NCBI GenBank assembly: GCA_019843655.1
Contig: JACDQD010000007.1
Location: forward strand, 28,920,816 to 28,984,815
Reading direction: 5' to 3'
DNA: 64,000 nucleotides
DNA from: Lethocerus indicus
Taxonomy: Eukaryota > Arthropoda > Insecta > Hemiptera > Belostomatidae
Made by a program: the position numbers and the translations under genes. Position 1 is the stretch's first letter. Each line of letters begins with the position of its first letter. Shown one piece after another: positions 11,502 to 22,880 of this stretch. Under the pieces are notes generated by a model. That model worked only from the letters and a program-made list of their open reading frames with translations. It did no database searches and had not been told where the DNA came from.

Positions 11502-13268
11502 ATATATCTGACACCCAGCCCGATCTAATGTATATACTAGTTTAATATACCTGTTTTGTGGTCTGCGAGGGTTGAATGCTGTAGGTTCATGATGTTTCTG
11601 TCTCTTATAGTTATTACACCCGGGCAAGAAAGGAAAAGAATTGCCTGAAAATCCTATAATAAAAATTAATTCTATTTTGCCCCTATAAGGATCACACCCC
11701 AACCACCAGACCATCCCTTCCGACAATCTGACTGACACTTAGAAAACGGATTAACAAAATCCGAAGACAAACATAATCCCCAACAATAACAGAACACATA
11801 TATATAAACGACTGACAAACTGACAGACACTACAGTACATGTGAAAGTGACAGTGGGCAGTGAGGATGCCCAAAAAACATCCAAAGTGCTAACAGTGACT
11901 GACACAGCGCTACTGAAGATGGCGAGCGGCCGAAACCCCGGTCTAGCAAAAGACCGAACCGGCGGGAGAAGAGACAGAAACATCACGAACCTACAGTAAT
12001 GTATATACGTTCAACATATATACACTGTTTTGTGGTATTATATGGACGATATAGAAAAGCGGATTGTGAATGAAAAAATAAATTTGCGAAGCGATGCCGT
12101 ATTTGCCCCGATAAGTCCTCTGACCGACAATCCAAGAAAACCCGGGGGGTCTTCTCCGCTATTCTACTACTCCTACACAGCAGTCAATAAAAAATAAATA
12201 TACCTCTCCGTCGAAGGATCCGCTGGCCAGTGTGGAGAGGCTCTTCGGGTGTTTTCCCAGCGAACTGATTCCGTCCCTGTGGCCGTCCAGGCTTCCGACG
12301 AACGGCTTAGCAAACAGGCGTTCCAGTTTTACGGCGTTCATCGCCCGCACGTATTCCCTTTGCGCCTCGAACGGATGCAGTGCCGGATCGTAATTGCGCT
12401 GCACTGTGAAATTACGACGGACATTTTTTTATTATTACATTATTTATTGTACAATCAACTGTGCGCCAGTTATAGGTACGACTGCGGTTCGCTCGCCTAC
12501 GGAAAGTCTCTAAGTCGGTGGCGTTTAAGCCCGATAATGGACGGGTAGAAGAGGAAACCGGATGAACGAGAGGATTTGGATGTGGAGAGAGGGCGGGTGG
12601 AATTTGAGGAAGCGTGATTTTGCGGCTTGACTGTCCGGTATGTTGAGGTCATTATGGATTGTTCGGTTGAAACATACCCAAGGGGGGTATTAAGGATGGT
12701 ACTGGAAGGACTTTTGACCGGAATGTTTGGATGCGGCGATGTCGGATTTCTTGGCGTTATCCCGAGCATAGTTCTATTCCGTATGTCCGTGTCGGTTTCA
12801 GTACAGCTTTATATACTGTCAGTTTGTCGTCTATTGTCAGTTTGATGTCCTTTTCCGAAAAGAGGTCTCAACAGTCCAAATTGACGATTTAGATCCGCTG
12901 TCGGGTGGACGTTAGCAGATTTAGAGCTATTTCACTTTCACCCTCCGTCGTTATCACCGGACTGGATGTCGGAAATGTACTCCCGAGATTGGCGGTTGTA
13001 GTTGAGGGATTTCGGTCGGAGGATATGTGGGACTGTAGAAGGATATGTACTGGTATATCTGAGGTATATATTGTGTGTACAGGAGTGGACCCAGGACACT
13101 ACCTTGAGGGAAAGACGCTTCGACTAGTTGGACAACAACAACGTAAATACGAGCATAAATATAACCTTATATAATTAAAAAAATTAGACGTGTCTCACCC
13201 TTGTGGATATCCCTTTTCGTCTCTCTCAGGTAATCGTCCGGATTTCTCGTCAACATTTTAACTTTCAT
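4792..13268 (-). CDS. DCAF13: DCAF13/Sof1 WD40 protein of the small-subunit processome
   Basis: Complete gene of nine exons on the minus strand: 13268-13199, 12403-12204, 10715-10521, 9663-9495, 8502-8355, 7503-7350, 7210-7064, 6035-5872 and 4879-4792. All borders are GT-AG and phases match, giving 1335 nt or 444 residues (human DCAF13 has 445). The start MKVKMLTRNPDDYLRET is diagnostic. It is followed by RNYDPALHPFEAQREYVRAM, KLERLFAKPF, WD40 repeats (TVSDDKTIKTWH, TWGADSLHSVAFNPIE, HMGHVSAVISVDYSPTG, SASDEMNIRLWKA) and the Sof1 C-terminal domain (QIKRIARHRQVPKHV, HSKPGTVPFVSEKKRH). The family acts in the nucleolus in 18S rRNA maturation and is also a DDB1-CUL4 substrate receptor. Every larger intron carries transposon relics, some within 25-50 bp of splice sites. 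The ADAM17-like gene starts 830 bp downstream on the same strand. Confidence 0.98.
4905..5705. repeat. Tandem repeat D, three units of about 240-290 bp with two hairpins each
   Basis: Three near-identical units, marked by GGAATAATAATTATAGATTA (slightly varied in unit three) at about 4950, 5224 and 5486. Each contains GATTGTGCCACGAAGCACAATC-type sequence (8-bp perfect stem, 6-base loop) followed by CGAGAAATGCACTTTTGCAT plus CTCG, a second hairpin with one bulge. The units lie in the last intron of DCAF13, directly after the exon 9 acceptor. No coding potential was seen. Confidence 0.85.
6110..6425. other. DCAF13 intron 7, AT-rich, nothing recognised
   Basis: Poly-A and poly-T rich sequence between exon 8 and a family K element. 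No gene or repeat unit could be identified. Confidence 0.4.
6430..6789. mobile_element. Family K MITE (GGTACTTTT inverted ends)
   Basis: Starts GGTACTTTTCCGTTAGCCGG and ends GCCCGGCCACAAAAAAGTAC plus C, an imperfect terminal inverted repeat. The internal blocks GCATCTTTTTCAGTTCTAGC and TGATTGTAAGAAATTCGGCC recur at 30845-31125, 32985-33245 and 35005-35215. It is 360 bp long with no transposase, in DCAF13 intron 7. Confidence 0.75.
6820..7020 (+). mobile_element. Family A fragment
   Basis: The left terminus (CCTGTTTTGTGGTCTGTGAG) is followed by degraded internal modules. It ends about 45 bp from the donor of DCAF13 exon 7. Confidence 0.7.
7606..8340. mobile_element. Family A composite in DCAF13 intron 5
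   Basis: Several alternating sense and inverted modules between a degraded left side (TAGGTTCGTGAAGTTTCTGT) and an intact right terminus (CAGACCACAAAACAGG) that ends about 20 bp before the exon 5 donor. It fills nearly the whole intron. Confidence 0.8.
8676..9253 (+). mobile_element. piggyBac-like element with TTAA target duplication
   Basis: Begins CCCTTTCG after TTAA (8672-8675) and ends CGTGAAAGGG before TTAA (9254-9257). This inverted end plus TTAA duplication is the hallmark of piggyBac transposition. At 578 bp it is too short for a full transposase and is a deleted derivative. Confidence 0.8.
8703..9160 (+). pseudogene. piggyBac transposase N-terminal fragment, frameshifted
   Basis: The first frame (8709-9000) reads IFDFDENLPGIK, LENFRLFFSENTVEHIVRES and WKNTIVPEMYRFF. 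This corresponds to the piggyBac DDE_Tnp_1_7 entry region: FF--ELIE-IVEETNRYA, then W---T--EM--F. A shifted frame continues with FPRITTKDRYKSLLEMAHFR, corresponding to the MSR-RF--L-R-LHF-DN motif. The catalytic aspartates are absent and the two blocks are out of frame, so no functional protein is possible. Confidence 0.75.
9757..9840. mobile_element. Family H fragment
   Basis: Matches the end of the element at 35741-35966 (ACCGGAAG-CAGT terminus and TCAACCTCTGCC block) and the block at 34335-34415. It is flanked by plausible splice-like dinucleotides and was first considered as a DCAF13 exon, but the protein alignment is already complete without it. Confidence 0.55.
10108..10500. mobile_element. 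Family A copy in DCAF13 intron 3
   Basis: Facing inverted modules: TTTGTGTCTCCTCTCGCTGG and CGGCCGCTCGCCATCTTCAG on the left, and CTACTGAAGACCGG and GAGAGGAGAGACAAATCTAC on the right, around a unique middle. It ends about 20 bp from the exon 3 donor. Confidence 0.75.
10935..11040. mobile_element. Solo end of the Merlin-like element
   Basis: ACAGTCGCCTACAG, CAGATATCGATATATAACCT and TTTTGCATTTTAAGC match the right inverted end of the element at 44092-45894. There is no transposase here. It is probably a MITE or deletion remnant, in DCAF13 intron 2. Confidence 0.65.
11195..11315. mobile_element. Family A fragment
   Basis: Contains GACAGTACATGT, GTACTGAAGATGCAGGCCGA and CTAGCAAAGACCAAACCGG. Both termini are missing. 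Confidence 0.55.
11430..11510. repeat. (AT)n microsatellite
   Basis: About 80 bp of nearly pure TA dinucleotide in DCAF13 intron 2. Confidence 0.95.
11547..12036. mobile_element. Family A long variant in DCAF13 intron 2
   Basis: Left terminus CCTGTTTTGTGGTCTGCGAG at 11549; the reverse-oriented long-variant core (AACGGATTAACAAAATCCGA at 11736) and right modules follow. A short CTGTTTTGTGGT lies at 12023-12036. Confidence 0.8.
12480..13150 (-). pseudogene. Jockey-like non-LTR retrotransposon relic
   Basis: Reading the minus strand at about 13140-13050 gives FPQGSVLGPLLYTQYIPQIY. This corresponds to the PQGSVLGPLLYNIYT-DIP motif of Jockey-clade reverse transcriptases. The following minus-strand sequence (MLGITPRNPTSPHPN, SIMTSTYRTVKPQ) is degraded. 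Its lower part (12620-12790) is repeated at 61920-62085 in a PRPF40 intron on the same strand. It lies wholly within DCAF13 intron 1. Confidence 0.65.
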
Positions 13269-13830
13269 CTTGCCTAATTCTCAGTGTCCAGGAGCCAAAT
13301 GACAGAAAAACGTGTCTGTAACCTTCGGAAGGTTTCACTCCGAAGGTTATGCCGTCGCTCGAACATTGTGAAAAATCTCGATTCCTGGGATCGACCGAGA
13401 ATTATTTAAATATAGCGGAAATTCGAATATGACTGTAGATTTATATTTTTAGACGTTTAGAATACCCGTTTTGAAGTCTTCGAAGGGTTGGAATACCGTA
13501 AATTTAATTGTGTTTCTCTGTCCGCTTTCTCGCCGGTCCGGTCTATTCCTAGACCGGTCTAGAACCTCAAAAAAATAGGGATCAGCTCTATAGTTTTAGT
13601 TCACGGTGAAACGCATCTAGAAAATAGTCGAAAATTAATTTCAGTTTAAATCCTCATAGGGTTAAAAATATAATATTTCAATGCATAGTATATACGAGAG
13701 TGTGTATACCGAGTATGATTTCTATTACAACGGAACGTTTGTCGTCCAATACGAATGATATTATTAAATTATAATCGTTGTTGCGAAGTATTTATGAATA
13801 AATTTTGAGTTCTATATACGTGTATATGTG
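13269..13830. other. DCAF13 5' flank
   Basis: Upstream region of DCAF13. No clear TATA box. A family A-like remnant (TTTGAAGTCTTCGAAGGGTT, TAGACCGGTC) is at about 13470-13560. The rest is AT-rich and unassigned. Confidence 0.4.
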
Positions 13831-13836
13831 GATTAA

Positions 13837-14340
13837 CCCATTAAGTACCGTAGGCCACAAATGGGGATCAGTTAATTTTTTCTGATGTGGCGTGTTTACA
13901 GAATTTTTTTTTTATTACTTTTAGTAATTTCACATAATAAATACTGATTAAAATACTTGTAATTATGATTATTATTCAATATATATACGCGTGTGTGTGT
14001 GTGTGTGGCTTAACCCATTAAGTACCGTGGGCCACAAATCTGGATCAGTTAATTTTTTAAATTATTTCTGATATGACGTGTTTACAGGAAGTTTTTTCTT
14101 ATTACTTTCAGTAATTTCACATTAAAATACTCGTAATTATGATTATTATTCAAAATAAAACACGATTGGTTTCGTGTGGTTGGCTCAACTGTTTAGTGCC
14201 CTAACCCAAAGGAAGAAAATTATTTGACGAAACGGTTTTGTAAAAATGTATTTTGGAGTCGCTATTTTTGATAACAACGCGTCGTAATAGGTAAATTTTG
14301 TGCAAAATTTTCAGAAAAAAAAATTTTTTACTTGACGGGG
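13837..14340. mobile_element. Family J element (TTAA-flanked) with internal duplication
   Basis: Begins CCCATTAAGTACCG after TTAA (13833-13836) and ends ACGGGG before TTAA (14341-14344). An internal unit (TTAACCCATTAAGTACCG, GATCAGTTAATTTTT, TTACTTT-AGTAATTTCACA) occurs twice, at 13833 and about 14011. A related single-unit copy is at 59875-60206. The ends and TTAA borders suggest a piggyBac-type non-autonomous element. Confidence 0.65.
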
Positions 14341-14344
14341 TTAA

Positions 14345-14870
14345 GATTGTCATTGCCGGAACCCGCACCTACGCCAATACAAATTGTTCAATTTTGGGAT
14401 TTCCGTTGCGTTTTAAAAATTCCGGTAGCGTTTATCCAGTTTTTCGGTATCGATTTACTTGACAACTCGACAAAACTGTCGCTCTCGGCGTTAATCGAAA
14501 TTATCGACAATAAACCGTCCGAACTGCTGGGTTTTCGATTACGCGATTCTGTTATCTTGGGCGCCGCACTGACATTGACCAGATCTTCTCTCGGCTACGA
14601 TGAACGTTTTCGTTTCTTTTTTTTCAATTTTTTTCACTTTTAATCTTTCCCGGTCCCGGTCCAGTCTCGCGTTTACCAGCAGTGTTCAACGCCGACGACG
14701 TTCTTCGTATCTCCAGAATGTGAAAGCCGCAAATTACCCGAATTCCGATATTTTCGGTAAGTGAACTATTGTACTTTATCTTTGTTTTTTTGCACGCAAT
14801 TTATTCCAGTTATTGGACCCGTGGCGTAAAAGGAATAATTTCATTCGGTCAAAAATCGAAATTTCCTACG
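14345..14870. other. Unassigned intergenic sequence
   Basis: A 103-codon open frame begins at 14332 but has no recognised domain, ends in a poly-T tract and is probably chance. No repeat match was found. Confidence 0.3.
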
Positions 14871-15500
14871 TCCATCTTCAACGTCGGCTTCCGGGACCAA
14901 ACTTAGATGGTCTTCGGGGTCGCCAAAAGTAATCGACATTTTGACTTTGGAATTCATTTTATTTCGCTAAAAATGAAACTTTAATTATTAAATCTACTAT
15001 ATATATTCACCGATATTATCAACAACTCTCCGCCGCCATTTTTCCGGCAAATTTTCGATTCCCCTCCACTCCTGATGAACTCCTCAAGACCGAAATACCA
15101 TCTTATCAAAGATGTCGATTACTTTTGGGTACACCCGAATATAAAGCCCTAATATAAAGTTGATGGTACAGGAAATTTCATTCGGCGAGCCCTTCAAAAA
15201 CCGAAATTTCCTACGTCCATTTTCAACGTCAGCTTCCGGGACCAAACTTAGATTGTCTTCGGGGTCGCCAAAAGTAATCGACATTTTGACTTTGGAATTC
15301 ATTTTATTTCGCTAAAAAAGAAACATTAACTATTAAATCTACTATATATTCATCGATATTACCAACTCTCCGGCCACTTTTCCGGCTAATTTTCCCTGAT
15401 TCCTCTCCTGAAGAACTCCTCAAGACCGAAATACCATCTTATCCGAGATGTCGATTACTTTTGGCTACGCCTAAATATTAAAACTGATAGAAAAAACGCT
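14870..15500. mobile_element. Family B composite array
   Basis: Alternating family B ends (AAAGTAATCGACATTTTGAC and TCGATTACTTTTGGG) with a recurring spacer (AACGTC-GCTTCCGGGACCAA). The same composite order, inverted, occurs at 56310-57620. Confidence 0.75.
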
Positions 15501-15934
15501 GTAAAAGATCAAGTGTTCAATACTCCCGAATACGCTTTAAAAATGGTTACAGTTTCTGGGCCAAACTACACAGTACAATAAACAGTTGGACAACACCGAA
15601 CACCGCGCGAGATAACTGCTATCAGAGGCCGACGGATCTCGGCGTTCCGAGACAAATCTGTTCGCCTATCGAAATTTTGTAAAATTTTTGACAAAAGGCT
15701 TTGTGTGTATCGTCCGATCCGTCGGTACAACAGTGCGGGGATGACGTACGGCCTCCTGTTGTCGGCCGCGGCCCTGAACCTAACCTGGGGTCCCAAAACA
15801 CCCATAGAAATTATCGCCGAAATTATCGCCCGCGAGTTTGGGTTTTGTTCGGGTTTCAGTTTGGGGTTTCGGCCTCGGGAAGAGCGAGAAATCGGGGAAT
15901 CGACCGCTGAAGAGTCGATACATTCGATACGGGC

Positions 15935-15936
<2 letters not shown>
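15501..15936. other. Unassigned intergenic sequence with short open frames
   Basis: Moderately GC-rich segment with open frames of 69-79 codons on both strands (for example minus 15805-15566 with VIPALLYRRIGRYTQ). I do not recognise a family and see no splice context. It may be a decayed transposon. Confidence 0.25.
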
Positions 15937-16970
<1,034 letters not shown>

Positions 16971-16974
16971 ACTT

Positions 16975-17455
16975 TTCGAACTCAGTTTATTTGCCGTAAA
17001 TAATATTTCGGCGTGATTAACGCGTCTCGTGGTGGAAAATTTAACGTTGCCGAAACGGGGAAAAACCGTGGAAAATCACCGATTTCGTGGGGGTAAAAAT
17101 TGGTTCACCCAACAGCGTTCTGTCGTCGTCGGTAATTTCTGCACGGGGTGGTTTTTTTTTATTTTTTTTTTTATTGCAATACAGCAGTTTGCGCATTGCG
17201 ACCCCAGCCCCTATTTATAAATCTATCGATTGGAAATGACTCCGGAAATTGAAGCCGACAATGGCAATTTTTCTCCCAACCGGCTACTCGAAGGAATTTC
17301 CCTTTAAACGGTCAGTTTAGGATGGATTTTTTTTTTGTTTTTTTCAACCGATGGGATAAGCAGAACACTATCTCTATTTCTTTATTCCAATGAGATATAG
17401 ACTGTCGTCATTGCGAAATATTTACATATGGAACAATGTAAAAACGAAGTTCCAA
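16975..17455. other. Unassigned intergenic sequence
   Basis: No gene or repeat family recognised; several poly-T runs. Confidence 0.3.
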
Positions 17456-17462
17456 GTGCAGA

Positions 17463-18090
17463 ATACCTGTTTTTGGTCTTTCGCTAGACCGGGGATTTCG
17501 GCCGCTCGCCATCTTCAATAGCGCTGTGTCAGTCACATTGTGGCACTTTGGATGATTTCTGGGCACTGCCGGTTTTTCCTCTCGCCGGTTTTCGGTCTTT
17601 CGCTAGACGGGTTTCGGCTGCTCGCCATCTTCATCAGTAGCGGTGTTACTCATTCATTTAATAACGAGACAAAGAATTGACACTTGTACTGCGCACGATA
17701 ATCATCCAATGTGCCAAAAGTGACTATCGGCACTATTGAAGATGGCGCGCGGCCGAAACTACCAAAAGACCAGAAACCAGAAGACAGAAAGAAACACCAT
17801 ATCTACTGTATTGCAACCCCTCGTAAACTAAATTTTTATTGTAGTTTTGTCGTGTTCTGGGAGGGGGGGGGTTTCGGCCGCTCGCCATCTTCAATAGCGG
17901 TGTGTTTGTCACTGTCGGCACATTGGATGATTTTTGGGCGCAGTACAAGTGTCAATTATTTGTCTCGTTATTAAATTAGTGAGTAACACAGCGCTACTGA
18001 AGATGGCGAGCAGCTAGAAACCCGTCTAGCGAAAGACCAAAAACCGGCGAGAGGAGAGACAGAAAAAACACACGAAATCTACAATAATAA
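17463..18090. mobile_element. Family A composite
   Basis: Modules GGCCGCTCGCCATCTTCAAT and CACTTTGGATGATTTCTGGG, then an inverted set (ACAGCGCTACTGAAGATGGC, GAGAGGAGAGACAG). Termini are degraded. Confidence 0.7.
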
Positions 18091-18189
18091 TTTATATTTA
18101 TGGGTGTTTAGGGATATTTATGGGTATTTGTGCATATTTATAACCCCTGCTCATTATAGGCGATGGTGAAAAAAAAAACACAGAATTAC

Positions 18190-18290
18190 GTATCCAGTAT
18201 TGCGGCGAGGGGTTGGAATAAAGTAGAATTCGTGATGTTTCTCTCCTCTCTCGCTGCCGGTTTGGTCTTTGCTGAGACCCCGGTTTCATC
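18190..18290 (+). mobile_element. Family A left-half fragment
   Basis: GCGAGGGGTTGGAATA, TTCGTGATGTTTCTCTCCTC and GGTTTGGTCTTTGCTGAGAC. It lies about 230 bp upstream of the candidate promoter. Confidence 0.65.
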
Positions 18291-18516
18291 CAAATCTTCG
18301 AAAATCTCTTTTTTAATCCGTTTTTTTTCTTTGCATTTTTTGCATCTATATGCAATAAGCGGAAGTAGGAAGAAATGAGAGAAGAGAGAGGAGAGGGAAG
18401 AAAGGAAAGAAAGAAATCGGATCAAAATCAATAACAAAAAAAAAAAATCCGGTCCGCCGAAATCGAAGAGTTCAGTTGTGGGGGTGGTGGGTGAAATCGT
18501 CAATCAGTGGGGTAGG

Positions 18517-18590
18517 TCTATATAGTTGGCGCTAGGGTCGGTCACAGTCGCACCTCCCCACCTCCAGTCTACCTTTCGCTCTTATCCAAG
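18517..18590 (+). promoter_or_regulatory. Candidate TATA promoter and noncoding first exon of the aminopeptidase
   Basis: TCTATATAG (18517-18525) is followed about 30 bases later by an initiator-like TCACAGT (18542-18548). Then comes a pyrimidine-rich leader ending CCAAG before GTAAGT (donor at 18591). The first coding exon of the aminopeptidase is preceded by a good acceptor (CCCTTTTCAG, exon from 26302) with 47 untranslated bases before the ATG. A 7.7-kb 5' UTR intron joining the two is inferred, not shown. Confidence 0.4.
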
Positions 18591-19095
18591 GTAAGTCAAA
18601 TTACCGTTCAAATCCGTCCATTATATTTGCCCACAATTGTGAAACTGGTCTAACTCATATATTTCTTGTTTCGAGATATTTAATGAATCGCGTTTGAATG
18701 AATTAAAATCTATTTTTACATTATGCGACATTTCAATTTATAATTTTTGTTAGTCTCGATTAATGGAAATTTATTAGTGATACGAAATTTTGCGCTAATT
18801 TCATAGGAAAATGTTTGTTTTTAAAGCTTGAGTGAATTGACTCAGACCATTGTCAAACTTAACCGAATGTCCTATAATTGACTTGAAGTAATAAAAAAAA
18901 TTTTTATTTGAAACAACAACTTTAACGAAATAATTCGTAAAAATGATTAATAGATTCTATTGATCATTTTTAACGAGTAATCCATTTTTATCGGCAATTT
19001 CTAGGTTTTAAAATTTTTAAAATATTCCCGAAAAATCGTAGTGATGTACGGTTGTAAAAACATAATATGTTTATGTTTTCTTCCGTTACTAATCT
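18591..19095. other. AT-rich sequence after the candidate leader exon
   Basis: Intron-like, poly-A and poly-T rich; no gene or repeat recognised. Confidence 0.35.
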
Positions 19096-19110
19096 GGGAT
19101 GTTAATATAC

Positions 19111-19161
<51 letters not shown>

Positions 19162-19523
19162 ATAATGGAGGTAATTGAATATTTTCGTATATTTTTCGGC
19201 CAACCACTTTTAGGCGAGAGATCAAAAAAAAAAAAAAAAAAAACTCGGAATTCGAATCGTCTAAAGAGGTCTTTTTTCGAGAATTTCTAATCCGTCGAAT
19301 TTCAGGGCCGTCGAAAACTGGTTGTCTAAACCATCACTTTCATAAATAAACTCCGCATGGCGTTGTAATTGCACGGCAACTATCTGAAAGTTCATTTTGA
19401 CGATATCGTAAAAATTGCATCGGATAAATTCAATGTTTTAAAATCGTGTCGTGTGAAATAAGTGATGAATGCATTTTTTTTTTTTTTTTAATTTTTGACT
19501 TTGACCACTTTCATAATTATAGG

Positions 19524-19581
<58 letters not shown>

Positions 19582-19678
19582 TAATTTCCGATGCAGCTAA
19601 GTAGAATCTATTGTTCGCACCCGCTTTTTTTTTTTTTTTTTTAATTTTGACGACTTTGACCGCTTTCATAATTATGGG

Positions 19679-19724
<46 letters not shown>

Positions 19725-19770
19725 TAATTTCCGATGCAGCTAAGTAGAATCTATTGTTCGTATCTACCCG
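19096..19770. repeat. (AT)n tracts and a 130-160 bp duplication around them
   Basis: (AT)n at about 19110-19158. The segment TTCATAATTATAGGCACACA, (TA)n and AAGTAATTTCCGATGCAGCT occurs twice (about 19508-19615 and 19665-19760), with different (TA)n lengths. Confidence 0.8.
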
Positions 19771-20209
19771 CCAGAGTTTTTTTTTAACATCTGAAATGGG
19801 GTCAAAGTATAGATTCGTCGTGTAGCGATGCTTTTGGGAATTTGAAATTTTTGGGAAAACAGAGCTGCCGACGGCGACAGCCGAATAATATGCAAGTGTT
19901 ATTCCGCCACGAAGTTCCACCGACTGATAAACGATCGGTCAGTTTCTAAATTGATTGGTTTTGTATGATTTTTTTTCCATTTATGAGAAAACACAGCCTT
20001 AAAAACGAACCGCCGCCCCCGCCGCCGACGACTTGACAACAAAAAGGCGATATTGGAAATTCCCGTCAATCGATAAGCAGAGGTATATATACATATATAT
20101 ATATATACATCTTATCTATCAGCCTGTCTCCTTAAGTGTCCATTGTCTGTCCACAATTGAAGTCTCCAACATTGTTGTGCCGTTTGTTGAAAGAAACATT
20201 GTTGTTGAT

Positions 20210-20220
20210 ATTCTCTCTCT

Positions 20221-20309
<89 letters not shown>

Positions 20310-20337
20310 CTAAATATATATATCCGTATATATATCT

Positions 20338-20409
<72 letters not shown>

Positions 20410-20425
20410 GTCTTTCTCTCTCTAA
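20210..20425. repeat. (TC)n microsatellite
   Basis: About 200 bp of CT dinucleotide interrupted by a short AT-rich stretch at about 20305-20335. Long open frames of Ser-Leu or Arg-Glu here are artefacts. Confidence 0.95.
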
Positions 20426-20479
20426 CATCTTGTCCAATTCAAAGTCGGACTTGCAAGATTATGGACAATTAGATACATT

Positions 20480-20489
20480 TTTGGACCCC

Positions 20490-20534
<45 letters not shown>

Positions 20535-20640
20535 TCAAGTTGGACTTTCGTACCGCTCACCAGAGATGAGACAACTCAACGTCAATTGTTTACAAGTTAT
20601 ACACTGTAAAACAGTGGATCATTTTGGACCAATATTAGTA
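20480..20640 (-). mobile_element. Single family E copy
   Basis: TTTGGACCCCTCTG, (TA)n, ATCTTCAAGTTGGACTTTCG and GACAACTCAACGTCAATTGT: the inverted version of the 15938-16970 unit. Downstream to about 20815 is an open frame of unknown nature. Confidence 0.75.
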
Positions 20641-20814
20641 GGTATGATTAAAATTCCGTTATACGAAAGATGCTTTCACGAAGATCCATCAAAATACCCC
20701 CTGCCGCCGACGAGCAAAGAAACACATTTGGAAGCTCAGCAGCATTCTCCCATGGTATTTGTTGAGAAGAGAAAAAAAAATAAACCTATCATCAAAAGAC
20801 CATTACTCCCATAA

Positions 20815-20965
20815 TGACGGTGACACTGTCTGCGATGGGGTACCCCAGAAAACACAAAGTAACGTGACTGTCACAGCGCGCTACTGAAGACGGCGGGCGG
20901 CCCGACAAACCGGTCTGGCGAAGACCGAACCGGCGGAGAGACAGAAACATCACGAAATCTTCGTC
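20815..20965. mobile_element. Family A right-half fragment
   Basis: GACGGTGACACTGTC, CGCTACTGAAGACGGCGGGC and GAGAGACAGAAACATCACGA in order. Confidence 0.65.
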
Positions 20966-21525
20966 TTTTCAGTCTTGCTTATTTTTCGGTACGTTGCTGT
21001 ACATTCGAAAACAATTAAACCGAACACTGACCACTTGCCGCTGGTCTTGTGGCATTGCGGTGGGTGTACAACTGTATTGTAATGCTACGGTAGAATAATG
21101 AATTAGAGCGGAAACGCAAACGGGGCCCCGTACAGATGTGCGAAATATCCCTCCTCCTTCAATTTCCACCCCCCCCTCCCTCTTCCAACCTGGGTAAACG
21201 ACGTTATCTCTTAACGTTCGAGGGTGGTGGGGGAAAAGCTCAACATTTATTGGAAGTAGTTAAGTTTGGATCAGCGTTTAGAAATTGGTCTCCGGAGAAA
21301 AATTACAACAGCGCACAAAAAAACCAGTAACGCCGGGTTTAAGTGGGGGTGGATGGTTGGGGGGGCAAGAAACAACCACGGCGAAGGCTTATTCGGCCGT
21401 CCGCCACGAACACCGAGGTCCGCGCCCCGATCATCCCGGAGACCAGTAGCACGATCGCGGTAGTTGAAAATTAAGGCCTCCTAATCAATCGTCAATTATA
21501 ATTTTATGATAAACAAGGATAATAC
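20966..21525. other. Unassigned intergenic sequence
   Basis: No recognised gene. A GC-rich patch at 21340-21460 reads open for 65 codons but resembles no family. Confidence 0.3.
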
Positions 21526-21529
21526 TGAG

Positions 21530-22880
21530 ATTCGTGGGTTTTGCTCTTTGATAGACCGGTTTCGGCCGCTTTCGCCATCAGTTTGGGGAGTGGCACTTAC
21601 AGTCAAGTGACACAGTGACGGTGGAGTCTCTGAATCAGTCTTTTGAGACCCCGTTTGTCGGCCGTTCGCCAAGTAGCGTGCCTGTGGGCAGAGAGGATTA
21701 CAGAAATGACACAGTGACAGTGGAGTCTCTCTGCAGCTTTTATTGAACTGGTTTGTCAGCCATTCGCCATCTTCAGTACGCTGTGTTAGTCACTATTGGC
21801 AAGTTTGGGTTACAGTACAAGTGACACGGTGAGTCTCTCTAGTTCAGGGGCAGATTGTCAGCATCAGCGCTGGGTAGTCACTAAGCACTTACAGGACAGT
21901 GGGTCTTCAACCCCCCGTTTGTCGGCAACCATCTTCAGTGGCGCTAAGTCACTGTGGCATTAGTTTGGGGGACACAAACATTGACACAGTCGTGGATCTC
22001 TGGAGTCTTTTATTGGACCCCGGTAATTTCTTCAGTGACTATTGGCAATTTGAAGGTTACGAGACAAGTCGCGATGGGTTCGGTTCGGTCTTTTAATACC
22101 CCAGACCCCGGTTTCGGCCCATCTTCCGGAGCGCATTATCACTATTGGGTTTGAGGGCACCCTGATCAATCGACACATTGACGGTGGGTTTCTGGGTTAG
22201 ACCCGGTTTCGTGGCGTTCTGTCTTCAGTAGCCGTTTAGACTGTGGCCTTGGTTTAGGGCACTTACAGTACAAGTGAAGATGACGGTGAAGGGTCTTTTA
22301 ACAGACCCCGGTTTCGCCGTTCGCCATCTTCAGTAGCGCTGTAGAGAAGTTTGGGGCCTGGTACAAGTGAAACGGTGATCACTCAGGTTTCTTCCAACCC
22401 GGCCGTTCACAAACAGTTATGGCGTCAATTCATAGTTTGCATTAACATTGAGTATGATTTCGTGGTCTTTTGTAGACCGGTTTCGGCCGTTCGCCATCTT
22501 TGTTGAGTTTCACTATTCAGCGCGCCAGTTTGGGGGCACTTACAGTACAAGTGACACAGTGACGGTGGTCTCTCTGGTTCGGTCTTTTGTTAGACCCCGG
22601 TTTGTCGGCCGTTCGCCATCTCTCAGTAGCAGTTGTGTTGTAGTCACTGTCTCGGCACTTTGGATGTTTTCGAGGCATCCTCACTGCCCACTGTCACTGT
22701 GTCACTTGTACTGTAAGTGCCCCCAAACTAAGTGCCGAGACAGTGACTAACACAGCGCTACTGAAGATGGCGAACGGCCGAAACCGGGGTCTAACAAAGA
22801 CCGAACCAGAGAGAGAGGAGACGGAAACACACTAAATCTACCGTATTCCAACCCCTGGCAGACCACAAAACAGTTATTCT
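21530..22880. repeat. Scrambled tandem array of family A modules
   Basis: At least eight truncated repeats of about 110-150 bp, each with GTTTCGGCC or GTTTGTCGGC, CGCCATCTTCAGT and ACAGTACAAGTGACAC-GTG modules. The array ends in a nearly intact inverted right half at about 22625-22880 with the terminus CAGACCACAAAACAG. The repeats are shorter and more regular than dispersed copies, implying local tandem amplification. Confidence 0.75.

Noticed and set aside
14332..14643. 103-codon plus-strand frame
   Set aside because: No domain, low-complexity end in poly-T and no promoter or splice evidence.
20566..20814. 82-codon frame starting in the single family E copy
   Set aside because: It starts within a repeat and matches no known family; it could be a decayed element, so it is not called as a gene.
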